Shown here piece after piece: positions 9,381 through 16,233 of a stretch of 64,000 nucleotides of DNA. The stretch covers positions 62,001-126,000 of the forward strand of contig CANNBP010000003.1 in assembly GCA_947502885.1 (NCBI GenBank). The letters are read 5' to 3'. Position numbers and translations under genes: made by a program. Under the pieces are notes generated by a model that was not told the DNA's origin, did not search any database, and saw nothing but the letters and a program-made list of their open reading frames with translations. Source of the DNA: an uncultured Aquimarina sp. Its GTDB lineage: Bacteria > Bacteroidota > Bacteroidia > Flavobacteriales > Flavobacteriaceae. Within the stretch, counting starts at the first letter, position 1, and every line of letters begins with the position of its first letter.

Positions 9381-10007
9381 CTATCTCCTTTTCTTCTGCA
9401 ATTCGTCATAGATGTTAATGGGTAAAAAATTATGTCTCTGACTATTATTTACACCATTAGAAGCAGCATATAACTCTTTGAAAAAACGCTCTGCACCAAC
9501 CGAATAGTTTATCTTTTCTATCCACTGATTAAAATAGTCTTCTTTTTCTGGAGTTGTGGTATACTGAAATACCTTTTGTTTTAATTTTTCTAAATCTGCG
9601 TCTGTCAAGACAGGGCGAGATGGAAATACCTCGAATTCTCCACCTTTAATCTCTAACAAAGCCTTAATCCAATCTACCTCTTTGCGGTATTGATCAATTA
9701 ATTTATTCTCTAAAGACAAGTATATTTCTTTTTCGAAAACAATTCTAAGTGTACTTCTAGTATCAATCATATCGGCTACCTTAAAAGTAAGGTCATTTAT
9801 CCCCATATGATATTGTCCGTCTGTGTTACTTTTTTCAATAATTACTGTAAACGGAATACCGTTTAAACTTCTTACAGTAAATTCTTCATTACTAATTGGA
9901 TCTATAGAAATTTGTTCATTTTGTTGTGCTTGTACTTGAGTAAAAAAGCTTAAGACAAGTATTAAAAATCCAATTTTATTTCTTTTCCAAATATTAACTC
10001 CTTGCAT
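9381..10007 (-). CDS. Secreted protein of unknown function
   Basis: This encodes 208 residues from the ATG at 10007. A longer frame starts at 10073, but a TTTG/TAACTTTG promoter at 10032-10062 lies inside that extension, so the shorter start is preferred. A signal peptide covers about residues 1-27 (IGFLILVLSFFTQVQAQ). The mature protein has a beta-rich start (ISNEEFTVRSLNGIPFTVII) and a helical, charged middle with aromatic residues. I do not recognise the family. It is a monocistronic unit with its own promoter and a strong terminator, probably periplasmic or surface-exposed. Confidence 0.75.
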   Translation of the reverse strand: MQGVNIWKRNKIGFLILVLSFFTQVQAQQNEQISIDPISNEEFTVRSLNGIPFTVIIEKSNTDGQYHMGINDLTFKVADMIDTRSTLRIVFEKEIYLSLENKLIDQYRKEVDWIKALLEIKGGEFEVFPSRPVLTDADLEKLKQKVFQYTTTPEKEDYFNQWIEKINYSVGAERFFKELYAASNGVNNSQRHNFLPINIYDELQKKRR

Positions 10008-10031
10008 AATAATAAGTTGTTTTTTTATAGT

Positions 10032-10062
10032 CAAAGTTATGATTTCATAAATTATTTTCAAA
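10032..10062 (-). promoter_or_regulatory. Promoter of the secreted-protein gene
   Basis: On the minus strand TTTG (10059-10062), a 19-bp spacer and TAACTTTG (10032-10039) fit the Bacteroidota TTTG-N19-TAnnTTTG promoter. The predicted start lies just before the ATG at 10007 and decides the start codon. Confidence 0.7.
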
Positions 10063-10237
10063 GTTCTTACCACATCGATTTATGGTATTTTTTGAAAAAA
10101 AATTCTAGTTAAGGGCATGTAAAGTTGATTAACGAATTTGTATTACAAAAATCAAAAACCAACGTAGTTTACTTATATACAATAATATATCATATACTGT
10201 ACCAAAGTGAATTTATTATGATAATCAATAAAAAAAT

Positions 10238-10274
10238 ATAAAATACACTAGCCATAAAAACTAGTGTATTTTAT
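10238..10274 (-). terminator. Hairpin downstream of the small gene at 10366
   Basis: ATAAAATACACTAG at 10238-10251 pairs perfectly with 10261-10274 across a 9-nt loop. It lies about 90 bp past the stop of the minus-strand small ORF, consistent with a terminator. Confidence 0.6.
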
Positions 10275-10365
10275 TCACACCTACCTCTTTACAGAGCATA
10301 TTTATTTAATATTTCTAGAATCCTAAATACGATAAGAATCATTTTACCATGATTATAATCAACAA

Positions 10366-10542
10366 TCACTTATAAAAAATACGATGAATATCATTCTTAC
10401 TTTCTACACCTCTCGTTTCTTTAGGGTATAACGCAATGGTCATCGCGTTTATATAATTTGAAGCCCATCTAACCAAAATGTTAGTTTTTAAAGTCTTCAC
10501 ATCATTAATTTCTTTTTTGGCACTAACTACATGAGTTTTCAT
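10366..10542 (-). CDS. Small protein of unknown function (58 aa)
   Basis: The frame is open from 10590, but the ATG at 10542 (MKTHVVSAKKEIND) looks like the real start: the upstream segment is an odd hydrophobic tail, and a weak TACATTTC box on the minus strand at 10593-10600 would start transcription inside it. The product is 58 residues, soluble and basic, with no signal peptide or membrane helix. I recognise no domain. A downstream hairpin supports a real transcription unit, but coding status rests only on the open frame and these flanking signals. Confidence 0.4.
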   Translation of the reverse strand: MKTHVVSAKKEINDVKTLKTNILVRWASNYINAMTIALYPKETRGVESKNDIHRIFYK

Positions 10543-10651
10543 AATAATTAAAATGAATTGGTTAAACATTGTTTTAAATAATCTATTCAATTGAAATGTA
10601 TCTATAGGTTAAATCCTACTAATCACTTTCAATAAACTGTGGGCATAAAAA

Positions 10652-10674
10652 AAGACGCCTTGATAGGGCGTCTT
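10652..10674 (-). terminator. Terminator of small unit A
   Basis: AAGACGCC (10652-10659) pairs with GGCGTCTT (10667-10674). On the minus strand it is followed by a run of T. It ends the small transcription unit that starts near 10895. Confidence 0.85.
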
Positions 10675-10699
10675 CTTATATATGATTTAATACGAAAAA

Positions 10700-10819
10700 T
10701 TACATTTTCATCATCTTTTTATCTATATAATCGACACCCCTTATGTTCCAATCAGAACAATATCCTCTTTGTTTAGTCAAGAGACGGTTTAAGAAATTTT
10801 GAAAACTAATTGGTGTCAT
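10700..10819 (-). CDS. Small ORF of unit A (39 aa)
   Basis: This minus-strand ORF runs from the ATG at 10819 to a TAA at 10700 and begins MTPISFQNFLNRLLTKQRGY. It sits inside a compact unit: promoter TTTG-N20-CATATTTG at 10899-10930, a leader of about 75 nt, the ORF, then a GC-rich terminator at 10652. The product is basic and helical-looking, with no family I recognise. Units B, C and D in the flanks of rtcB-prfH share the layout, which is the main reason to take it seriously. It could be a peptide gene or a regulatory RNA with an incidental ORF. Confidence 0.45.
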   Translation of the reverse strand: MTPISFQNFLNRLLTKQRGYCSDWNIRGVDYIDKKMMKM

Positions 10820-10898
10820 TTTTAATAATTTACTGTATCACATTAAAAGCCTTTATGACTTTTCTTTTATCATTAAATTGTAACATTGAATGATGATG

Positions 10899-10930
10899 CA
10901 AATATGATATGTTTTTTTTAATAAAACAAA
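10899..10930 (-). promoter_or_regulatory. Promoter of small unit A
   Basis: On the minus strand TTTG (10927-10930), 20 bp and CATATTTG (10899-10906) followed by CA. The same CATATTTGCA box occurs upstream of units C and D, and GATATTTG upstream of unit B. Confidence 0.6.
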
Positions 10931-10995
10931 CTTTTACAAACACAAAATACTGATAATTAGTATTTTACATTACAAATTAAGCATAAGTCGTCCTG

Positions 10996-11011
10996 TCCGT
11001 TTTACAACAGA
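10996..11011. promoter_or_regulatory. Dyad site upstream of unit A
   Basis: TCCGTTTTACAACAGA inside CCTGTCCGTTTTA is a near-palindrome (TCCGTT...AACAGA, one mismatch) about 90 bp upstream of the unit A promoter. The same element, with a perfect dyad, lies at 14633-14648 upstream of unit C at a similar distance. Confidence 0.5.
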
Positions 11012-11178
11012 TATAGATTAAGCAACAATCGATTGTTTATCTGATACTTACACTTCAAATGCCAATCTTCATATTTTATTTAAGTATTACCATTTCATTT
11101 TTAAATTTTACTTTTTGATCCTCATTTATATTATATTTTATTCTATTTTTTGTTTTCAACGAAATATTAGAATAAAAA

Positions 11179-11204
11179 AAAGCGTCCAATTTCTTGGACG
11201 CTTT
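11179..11204 (-). terminator. Terminator of small unit B
   Basis: AAAGCGTCCAA (11179-11189) pairs perfectly with TTGGACGCTTT (11194-11204) across a 4-nt loop, with a T-run on the minus strand. A nearly identical GCGTCCAA terminator ends unit D at 14745. Confidence 0.88.
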
Positions 11205-11233
11205 AGTTATATCTAGTTACACTTTAAATCATT

Positions 11234-11356
11234 CTATTCGAGAGATTCAAAATATCGCCATAACGCCCCATTTGGATAAGATTTCTTAGTCATCCAACGA
11301 TAGTCATACTGACAAATCAGTAATTTTGAGGTGATATTTCCTTTATTTTGTCTCAT
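11234..11356 (-). CDS. Small ORF of unit B (40 aa)
   Basis: Minus-strand ORF from the ATG at 11356 to a TAG at 11234, beginning MRQNKGNITSKLLICQ and ending WRYFESLE. The promoter (TTTG at 11394-11397, 21 bp, GATATTTG at 11365-11372) puts the predicted transcript start only a few bases before the ATG, so the message would be almost leaderless. That is good evidence that the ORF is translated. It has no recognisable domain. The C-terminal FES motif recurs in the 20-residue ORF of unit D (AVFESKI), and the DNA after both stop codons is related. Confidence 0.5.
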   Translation of the reverse strand: MRQNKGNITSKLLICQYDYRWMTKKSYPNGALWRYFESLE

Positions 11357-11364
11357 TTATTATA

Positions 11365-11397
11365 CAAATATCACCTATTTCATTGTTATTTTCCAAA
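11365..11397 (-). promoter_or_regulatory. Promoter of small unit B
   Basis: Minus strand: TTTG (11394-11397), 21 bp, GATATTTG (11365-11372). The sequence just after the -33 TTTG (GAAAAT) resembles that of unit D (GAAATT). Confidence 0.6.
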
Positions 11398-11521
11398 TAA
11401 TTATTCAATGATTTAGTTTTTAATTACCAAATGTGTTTGTTTCATATCCATATTAAATCTTTAGGTATTTTACCCTATACACATACCTTTAAGATCTACG
11501 TATTTTGTATTCTTATTGTAC

Positions 11522-12073
11522 TTATTTATTTTTCTTCTTTGATTTTTTTGAAGAAGATGAGGATGTTTTGGTATTAATATTAGCCTTTTTTTTTTCTGGC
11601 ATTTTACTTTTAATTCTCCCCTTCTCTTCCTTCAAATCATTGATAAACTCGGTATCAAAAGCATTTTCTTTTGCTAATTTCACATATTGAAGTGCTTTTT
11701 TATAATTCTTTTTCCTTTCAAACAGGATTGCCTTTTTAAGATATATGACTCCTTTATCTGTTCCTTTAACCGTTAAAGCAAAATCAATTAACTTTTTTGC
11801 TTCCATATAATCTTCATTCCATAACATGACATTTATATACTTAAGGTACACATCAACGGCATACATATCTTCTGCCAAAGCTTGTTGATAGAACTCTTTT
11901 GCTATTTCGTAGTTCTTTAAACTTTCTGCATATATCTGTCCTAATAAACTTAACGCAGTAGGGTTTCTTTCATCATATGATAATGCATAATTTAGAGATT
12001 CCACTGCTTCTTCTAGGTTATATGGGTAGGCATCTAAAGCCTGAAACAAATACTTATCTAATAAATTGCTCAT
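11522..12073 (-). CDS. TPR-repeat protein, third gene of the rtcB operon
   Basis: A cytoplasmic protein of 183 residues. It consists of about four tetratricopeptide-like helical hairpins (PYNLEEAVESLNYALSYDERNP, NYEIAKEFYQQALAEDMYAV, DYMEAKKLIDFALTV, NYKKALQYVKLAKENAF), then a basic tail of Lys and Ser ending KKSKKKNK. The tail suggests contact with RNA or ribosomes, but this is inference. It starts four bases after the prfH stop, so it is very likely co-transcribed with rtcB and prfH and may be an accessory factor of the repair system. TPR folds bind proteins and say little about specific function. Confidence 0.8.
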   Translation of the reverse strand: MSNLLDKYLFQALDAYPYNLEEAVESLNYALSYDERNPTALSLLGQIYAESLKNYEIAKEFYQQALAEDMYAVDVYLKYINVMLWNEDYMEAKKLIDFALTVKGTDKGVIYLKKAILFERKKNYKKALQYVKLAKENAFDTEFINDLKEEKGRIKSKMPEKKKANINTKTSSSSSKKSKKKNK

Positions 12074-12077
12074 TTTT

Positions 12078-12791
12078 TTAATTCTTTAATCGATCACGCA
12101 AATCATTTTTTAATTGATTTCGTTGGTTTTTGAAGTTTTTTATCTTCTTTTCCTTTTTAAAATCTGTTCCTTTAAATACTTTGATAGGATTACCACGTTG
12201 CACGGTTAAGTGATTTTCCCATTGATTACTTATAGATTCCTTGAGTTTCTCTAATTGCAGTTCTAGCATTTTATCTCTTAACCGATCAATAGCTATTTTT
12301 TTATTTTGATGTTGTGAACGACTATCCATTACTACTACACTTGTTCCTGTAGGTTTGTAAGTTGCTCGCACTGCTGAGTTTACTTTATTAACATTTTGTC
12401 CCCCTGGTCCTGTACTTCTCATCGCTTTAAAAACCATATCTTTTTCAAGAATGCTCCCAAGATTTATTTGGTCTAACTCATAAATACCTATGTACCAATT
12501 TTTTCGTTTGTGATACTTTCTAAAAGTAGAAACTCCGATCCATTGAATTGTTCCTAACCATGAATTTAACAAACCTGTCAAACCTTTTCCTTCAAGTTTA
12601 ATAGTAGCAGATTGAATTGTTCCATTTTCAAAACCTTTAACTCTATGTATAACCTTATATACTATTCCAAAACTTTCAACTTCTTTTAAGAAAAGTTTCA
12701 ATACTTGAGCTGCTACCCAGCAACATTCGGCTGGGCCTCGACCTGCTGTAATCTGTATAACTTTGCTATTCATTTTATCATTTTTAATCAT
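12078..12791 (-). CDS. prfH: Peptide chain release factor homologue PrfH
   Basis: PrfH is a release-factor-like protein, typically encoded next to rtcB. Known systems act on ribosomes damaged in the decoding centre: PrfH frees the stalled peptide so RtcB can rejoin the cut 16S rRNA. The 237 residues lack the long N-terminal and stop-codon-recognition domains of RF1/RF2. The catalytic GGQ lies at 130-132 within RSTGPGGQNVNKVNSAVRATY, followed by the release-factor motif DSRSQHQNKKIA and a basic C-terminus. The start at 12791 overlaps the rtcB stop as ATGA, which supports it; an internal ATG at 12773 is possible. Confidence 0.93.
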   Translation of the reverse strand: MIKNDKMNSKVIQITAGRGPAECCWVAAQVLKLFLKEVESFGIVYKVIHRVKGFENGTIQSATIKLEGKGLTGLLNSWLGTIQWIGVSTFRKYHKRKNWYIGIYELDQINLGSILEKDMVFKAMRSTGPGGQNVNKVNSAVRATYKPTGTSVVVMDSRSQHQNKKIAIDRLRDKMLELQLEKLKESISNQWENHLTVQRGNPIKVFKGTDFKKEKKIKNFKNQRNQLKNDLRDRLKN

Positions 12792-14179
12792 TTATCCATC
12801 CTTACAATTTTAGGAGTAAATGTTCCCATTACTTCTACAAGTTCTTTTTGGTTTGCCATTACTTTATCAATATCCTTATAAGCCATTGGTGCTTCATCAA
12901 TTCCACCTCCAATAAGAGAAACATTATGTTTTTTCAGTTCCTTTTTGATAGCGCTTTTGGTAAACTTTTCTTTACATTTTCGCCTAGAATGTAATCGTCC
13001 TGCTCCATGTGATGCTGATTGTAGACTATCTATGTTTCCTAACCCTCTTACGATATACCCCGGAGCGGTCATTGATCCAGGAATTATTCCTAGTTCTCCT
13101 TTGGCAGCGGGAGTAGCTCCTTTTCTATGCACAATACATTCTTCACCATTTACCTCTTGTTTCCATGCAAAGTTGTGATGGTTTTCGATCTTGGCTATAG
13201 GTTTCACTCCTAAGAGTTTTCCTATTCTAAAGTGAATATCATCATGACAAGCTTGTGCATAATCACCTGCTAAATTCATGGCTAACCAATACTCTTGACC
13301 GTCATGAGTGTTTAAATCTAACCAAGCTAATTGTTGCACATGCTTCGGTAAAGGACACTGTTTGGTCGCCAAATATGTATAATGCTTAGCAATATTAGCT
13401 CCCAAACCTCTAGATCCACTGTGAGTTAACATACCAACATATTCTCCTGTATCTAAATCCCAGTCATTCGATACATTGGTAATATTGACCACACCAAATT
13501 CGACAAAGTGATTTCCTCCACCAGAAGTTCCTAATTGCTTATAAGCCTTATCTTTTAACTTTTTTACTAGCGGAATTGTTTTAAATTCATCTCTTTCAAA
13601 AATTTCATGATCATGTTTTATCTTATGGGTTTCATACATTCCAAATTTGGTATGTTCAGAAAGTATATTCTCAAGTTGATGCCTCTTACCTTTTAAATAA
13701 GAAACTTTTATAGGATAAATGGTTAAACACATTCTACAACCTATATCTACTCCAACTCCATATGGAATAACTGCATCTTTTGTGGCCAATACACCACCTA
13801 TTGGTAATCCATAACCCGTATGCGCATCAGGCATTAAAGCTCCTGCTACCGAAACAGGTAATTTTAAAGCATCAAACAATTGATATTTTGCTTGTTCATC
13901 AATTTCATTTTCTCCGTAGATCATAAAAGGTGACCTTCTAGTTTTTAATGAATGCTTTTTTACTTCTACAGGCTTTAATAAACTCTCTGCTATTTTTCCC
14001 CAAATACCATCTCTTTTATAGGCTTCTGGATTTAACAATACTTTTTTAGCTTCAATTAGTATTTGCTCTTTTTTTACTCTTTTTTGATATCGATTAATTT
14101 GACCTAAAGTCACATTAATGCTATTATTTTTTGGAAAGCCTAGTTTGATTAGGTCTTTTCCACTTAATTTTTTTCCCAT
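12788..14179 (-). CDS. rtcB: RNA-splicing ligase RtcB (PrfH-linked)
   Basis: RtcB joins RNA ends bearing 2',3'-cyclic phosphate or 3'-phosphate to 5'-OH ends, using GTP and Mn2+. All key elements are present in 463 residues: GVDIGCRM with metal-binding Cys148, GGGNHFVE at 220-227, SGSRGLG at 254-260, ENHHNFAW at 332-339, GSMTAPGY, and SHGAGR with the guanylylated His391. Coupling to prfH marks this as the RtcB2-type repair ligase rather than a tRNA-splicing enzyme. The gene heads a three-gene operon (rtcB, prfH, TPR). Its 5' leader carries a 13-bp imperfect hairpin (14200-14238). Confidence 0.95.
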   Translation of the reverse strand: MGKKLSGKDLIKLGFPKNNSINVTLGQINRYQKRVKKEQILIEAKKVLLNPEAYKRDGIWGKIAESLLKPVEVKKHSLKTRRSPFMIYGENEIDEQAKYQLFDALKLPVSVAGALMPDAHTGYGLPIGGVLATKDAVIPYGVGVDIGCRMCLTIYPIKVSYLKGKRHQLENILSEHTKFGMYETHKIKHDHEIFERDEFKTIPLVKKLKDKAYKQLGTSGGGNHFVEFGVVNITNVSNDWDLDTGEYVGMLTHSGSRGLGANIAKHYTYLATKQCPLPKHVQQLAWLDLNTHDGQEYWLAMNLAGDYAQACHDDIHFRIGKLLGVKPIAKIENHHNFAWKQEVNGEECIVHRKGATPAAKGELGIIPGSMTAPGYIVRGLGNIDSLQSASHGAGRLHSRRKCKEKFTKSAIKKELKKHNVSLIGGGIDEAPMAYKDIDKVMANQKELVEVMGTFTPKIVRMDK

Positions 14180-14199
14180 TATTATAGGTTTGAAATTTA

Positions 14200-14238
14200 T
14201 TGATAGCGCATAAACTCCTTAAAAAAGTTTACTATCAA
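14200..14238 (-). promoter_or_regulatory. Structured 5' leader of rtcB
   Basis: TTGATAG (14200-14206) pairs with CTATCAA (14232-14238) and, after a 4-nt one-sided bulge, TAAACT (14211-14216) pairs with AGTTTA (14226-14231). In the minus-strand RNA the 9-nt loop is UUUUUAAGG, so together with the adjoining AG of the stem it presents AAGGAG, a Shine-Dalgarno-like string. It lies 20-60 nt upstream of the rtcB ATG and could be a regulatory stem. Confidence 0.5.
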
Positions 14239-14325
14239 CATAAACTTGATAAAATGTTTCGGAAAGATTTAGACGTTATTAGATAACACCTTATACATGT
14301 GTTTAGAATACTGAATACGAAAAAC

Positions 14326-14345
14326 CCGAAACTTTATAACTTCGG
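14326..14345 (-). terminator. Terminator-like hairpin of small unit C
   Basis: CCGAA (14326-14330) pairs with TTCGG (14341-14345) across a 10-nt loop, and the minus strand continues with G and a T-run. It is weaker than the terminators of units A, B and D. Confidence 0.55.
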
Positions 14346-14370
14346 ACTTCTTTTTTTATATATCAAAATA

Positions 14371-14454
14371 CTATTTACTTGTGAAGTCCCGAAGTATACT
14401 CATAAAAGAACCCTGTTCCTCTAGAGCGTCGTAAGATGTAAGTGTATAGGTCAT
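14371..14454 (-). CDS. Small ORF of unit C (27 aa)
   Basis: Minus-strand ORF from the ATG at 14454 to a TAG at 14371, beginning MTYTLTSYDALEEQGSFMS. It lies in a unit with a CATATTTGCA promoter at 14536-14543, a leader of about 75 nt and a hairpin at 14326. Unlike units A and D it encodes an acidic to neutral peptide, and no similarity to the unit A peptide is evident, although the DNA context is shared. Translation is uncertain; the unit may act as RNA. Confidence 0.35.
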   Translation of the reverse strand: MTYTLTSYDALEEQGSFMSILRDFTSK

Positions 14455-14535
14455 GTTACTTCGGTTTTAATAATTAAACAATCTTATTGCAATTTACCTT
14501 TTCGTTTTAGGAAGTTTTTCAACTTTATTGCTATG

Positions 14536-14570
14536 CAAATATGAAAACTTTTCTTGAAACACACAACAAA
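14536..14570 (-). promoter_or_regulatory. Promoter of small unit C
   Basis: Minus strand: TTTG (14567-14570), 23 bp, CATATTTG (14536-14543) followed by CA, the same -7 box as units A and D. Confidence 0.55.
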
Positions 14571-14632
14571 AAAAACAAATTAAACAACTGAAAATCAATG
14601 ATTTAAATTAAAAAAAGACATATATATCCCTG

Positions 14633-14648
14633 TCCGTTTTATAACGGA
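14633..14648. promoter_or_regulatory. Perfect dyad site upstream of unit C
   Basis: TCCGTTTTATAACGGA is a perfect 6-bp inverted repeat with a 4-nt spacer, inside CCTGTCCGTTTTA, which is shared with 10993-11004. It lies about 90 bp upstream of the unit C promoter. It looks like a protein-binding operator; the binding protein is unknown. Confidence 0.55.
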
Positions 14649-14744
14649 TAGTATCACATTTTGTAATCCACTGTTATTATGAAACTTACTTTTCAAATAC
14701 AATTTGAAGTAATGGTAATAGAATTCTAAAAATAAGCATAAAAA

Positions 14745-14770
14745 AAAGCGTCCAAATTTATGAACGCTTT
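14745..14770 (-). terminator. Terminator of small unit D
   Basis: AAAGCGT (14745-14751) pairs with ACGCTTT (14764-14770), with partial inner pairing (CA with TG), and a long T-run on the minus strand. It is close in sequence to the unit B terminator. Confidence 0.8.
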
Positions 14771-14800
14771 TACTTTTATATCTTATTTATAGTTTACTAC

Positions 14801-14863
14801 CTATATTTTTGATTCAAAAACAGCTTTATAGCGTCCTTTTTTATGTACAAAAACTAATATCAT
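14801..14863 (-). CDS. Tiny ORF of unit D (20 aa)
   Basis: Minus-strand ORF from the ATG at 14863 to a TAG at 14801 encoding MILVFVHKKGRYKAVFESKI, a basic peptide. It belongs to a unit with a CATATTTGCA promoter at 14901-14908 and the GCGTCC-type terminator at 14745. The DNA around its stop (TTTTGAATC, then AGATATAA) matches unit B, and both peptides contain FES near the C-terminus, so B and D are probably homologous. Whether it is translated is not shown by sequence alone. Confidence 0.35.
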   Translation of the reverse strand: MILVFVHKKGRYKAVFESKI

Positions 14864-14900
14864 AGGTTTAAAACTTTTTTTTCGGTTCTTAATTATTGTG

Positions 14901-14933
14901 CAAATATGGTACAATTATCAGGCAATTTCCAAA
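14901..14933 (-). promoter_or_regulatory. Promoter of small unit D
   Basis: Minus strand: TTTG (14930-14933), 21 bp, CATATTTG (14901-14908) followed by CAC. It shares the -33 flank and spacer length with unit B. Confidence 0.6.
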
Positions 14934-15074
14934 TTTATTTAATGAATAAATACTTTAAATATCGTTTACTTAGCCATAAAATTAACGTTTATGTCTTGGT
15001 TAAACTATTTCTTTGGCATAATAATATTAAACTTTACACTAAATAGAGTGTCTTGTATAGTTTGATACAAGTGT

Positions 15075-15533
15075 TTAGTTTATCCCTTTCATAGTAAGTA
15101 AAGTCGTTGCCCAAACAATGACTGAGGATAAGAATATACCTAATGTATTAGCTACAAAAGCCTTTCTTTTCTTTATTTTAAACAAATAAGTGGCTATACT
15201 ACCTGCGTATACTCCTGTACCTGGAAGTGGAATCATCACAAAGAATATCAATCCCCAAAAACCATACTTTTCTATTTTGTCTCCAGATCCTACTTTAGCT
15301 TTTCTAGCAACATAGATTGCCGCTTTTTTATAAAATGTCCATCTTAACAAATATGTATTCAGCTTTTCTAAAAAAAACATCATTAATGGAAACACAAGTA
15401 CATTGGCTCCAAAACACACTGCAAATACCAAATAGATATTTAAGCCGCTTAATAATCCATACGGAATTCCGACTTTAGCCTCTCCAAACGGAGAGATACT
15501 CCATAACATAGCTATAATAATATCCTCGACCAC
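15075..15533 (-). CDS. Small multi-drug export family membrane protein
   Basis: A protein of 152 residues with about four membrane helices. It opens ISPFGEAKVGIPYGLLSGL and continues with PLMMFFLEKLNTYLL and FWGLIFFVMIPLPGTGVYAGS, the pattern of the small multi-drug export (Sm_multidrug_ex) family. The P-LPGTG-Y-GS segment is characteristic. Actual transport activity of this family is poorly established. Translation appears to start at a GTG (15533), because a TATCTTTG box on the minus strand (15554-15561) predicts a transcript start about 15 nt upstream. The gene stands alone. Confidence 0.8.
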   Translation of the reverse strand: MVEDIIIAMLWSISPFGEAKVGIPYGLLSGLNIYLVFAVCFGANVLVFPLMMFFLEKLNTYLLRWTFYKKAAIYVARKAKVGSGDKIEKYGFWGLIFFVMIPLPGTGVYAGSIATYLFKIKKRKAFVANTLGIFLSSVIVWATTLLTMKGIN

Positions 15534-15553
15534 AATTTTTTCCTTAAAGCCTG

Positions 15554-15561
15554 CAAAGATA
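15554..15561 (-). promoter_or_regulatory. -7 box for the small export protein gene
   Basis: TATCTTTG on the minus strand fits TAnnTTTG and is followed by CAGG. It supports the GTG start at 15533. Confidence 0.5.
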
Positions 15562-15893
15562 AGGTTATATATTATTTACATTATAATATTAAATCATAAA
15601 TCTTACATCCAAACCTATAATTAACATAGTATAAATAACTTAGTAATAGTATTATGTTTTCTTTTTTGTGATTTTGAATATTACACTTACCATAATAATT
15701 TTACCTAGAGTAAACAGATAATAACCTATAAAAAACACTTAATTATTTATCAAAATCATAATTTACAATACTCTAAAAAGAGATTTTGATATTATTTGTG
15801 TTAAAATACAACATATAAAAACCAAACAACCAGATCATTAGGTAATATTGTTACTAGTTCAAAATAATTACTAATTTTAAAATTCTTACACAA
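15562..15893. other. Intergenic region upstream of the lanthipeptide gene
   Basis: An A+T-rich region between divergent genes. It should hold the promoter of the precursor peptide gene (a loose TATTATTTG near 15793 is the best candidate), but I see no clear operator or hidden ORF. Confidence 0.35.
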
Positions 15894-16100
15894 ATGAAAA
15901 AAAGAAAATCTCTGGGTAATTTATCATTGAAAAAAAGTAGAATTTCTAACCTTACTTCAAGTTCTATTAAAGGGGGAACCGGAAACCCTTCTTTACACAG
16001 TTGTGCTCATCAACAAGGAGGACCTACTTGTTTAACAGAAGATTGTGGAGGTACAGGTGGAGGTACAGGAGGTACCATAAGCGGTCCAATATACTGCTAA
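15894..16100 (+). CDS. Lanthipeptide precursor (GG-leader, class I-like)
   Basis: A precursor of 68 residues. The leader (1-28) is basic and leucine-rich (SLGNLSLKKSRISNL...IKGG), matching the Bacteroidota natural-product-precursor leader that ends in a double glycine. The 40-residue core (29-68) has four cysteines (37, 46, 51, 68) and nine Ser/Thr, plus a glycine-threonine stretch between C51 and C68 (GGTGGGTGGT). Ser/Thr would be dehydrated and joined to Cys as lanthionines by the LanC encoded next door. The GG site suggests removal by a C39-type peptidase transporter, not found here. The ATG at 15894 starts MKKRKS. A hairpin follows, so the precursor is probably made in excess of the enzyme. 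Confidence 0.88.
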   Translation: MKKRKSLGNLSLKKSRISNLTSSSIKGGTGNPSLHSCAHQQGGPTCLTEDCGGTGGGTGGTISGPIYC

Positions 16101-16124
16101 GCACACACTCTTTCTTTTCGACCT

Positions 16125-16154
16125 AACCATCAGAAGTTTATTTCTCTGATGGTT
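16125..16154 (+). terminator. Partial terminator between precursor and lanC
   Basis: AACCATCAGA (16125-16134) pairs perfectly with TCTGATGGTT (16145-16154) and is followed by TTTAG. It is typical of attenuators between RiPP precursor and enzyme genes. Confidence 0.75.
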
Positions 16155-16233
16155 TTTAGTATCTACTAAAAAAAATACTTTCTTTAAACTATCACTATAT
16201 ATCTTCCTCCTAAAAACATATTTGATCCTCAAG

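Noticed and set aside
11505..11690. Plus-strand ORF of 61 residues opposite the TPR gene
   Set aside because: It is the antisense shadow of the Lys/Ser-rich tail of the TPR gene; it has no promoter and low-complexity Phe/Asp/Leu composition.
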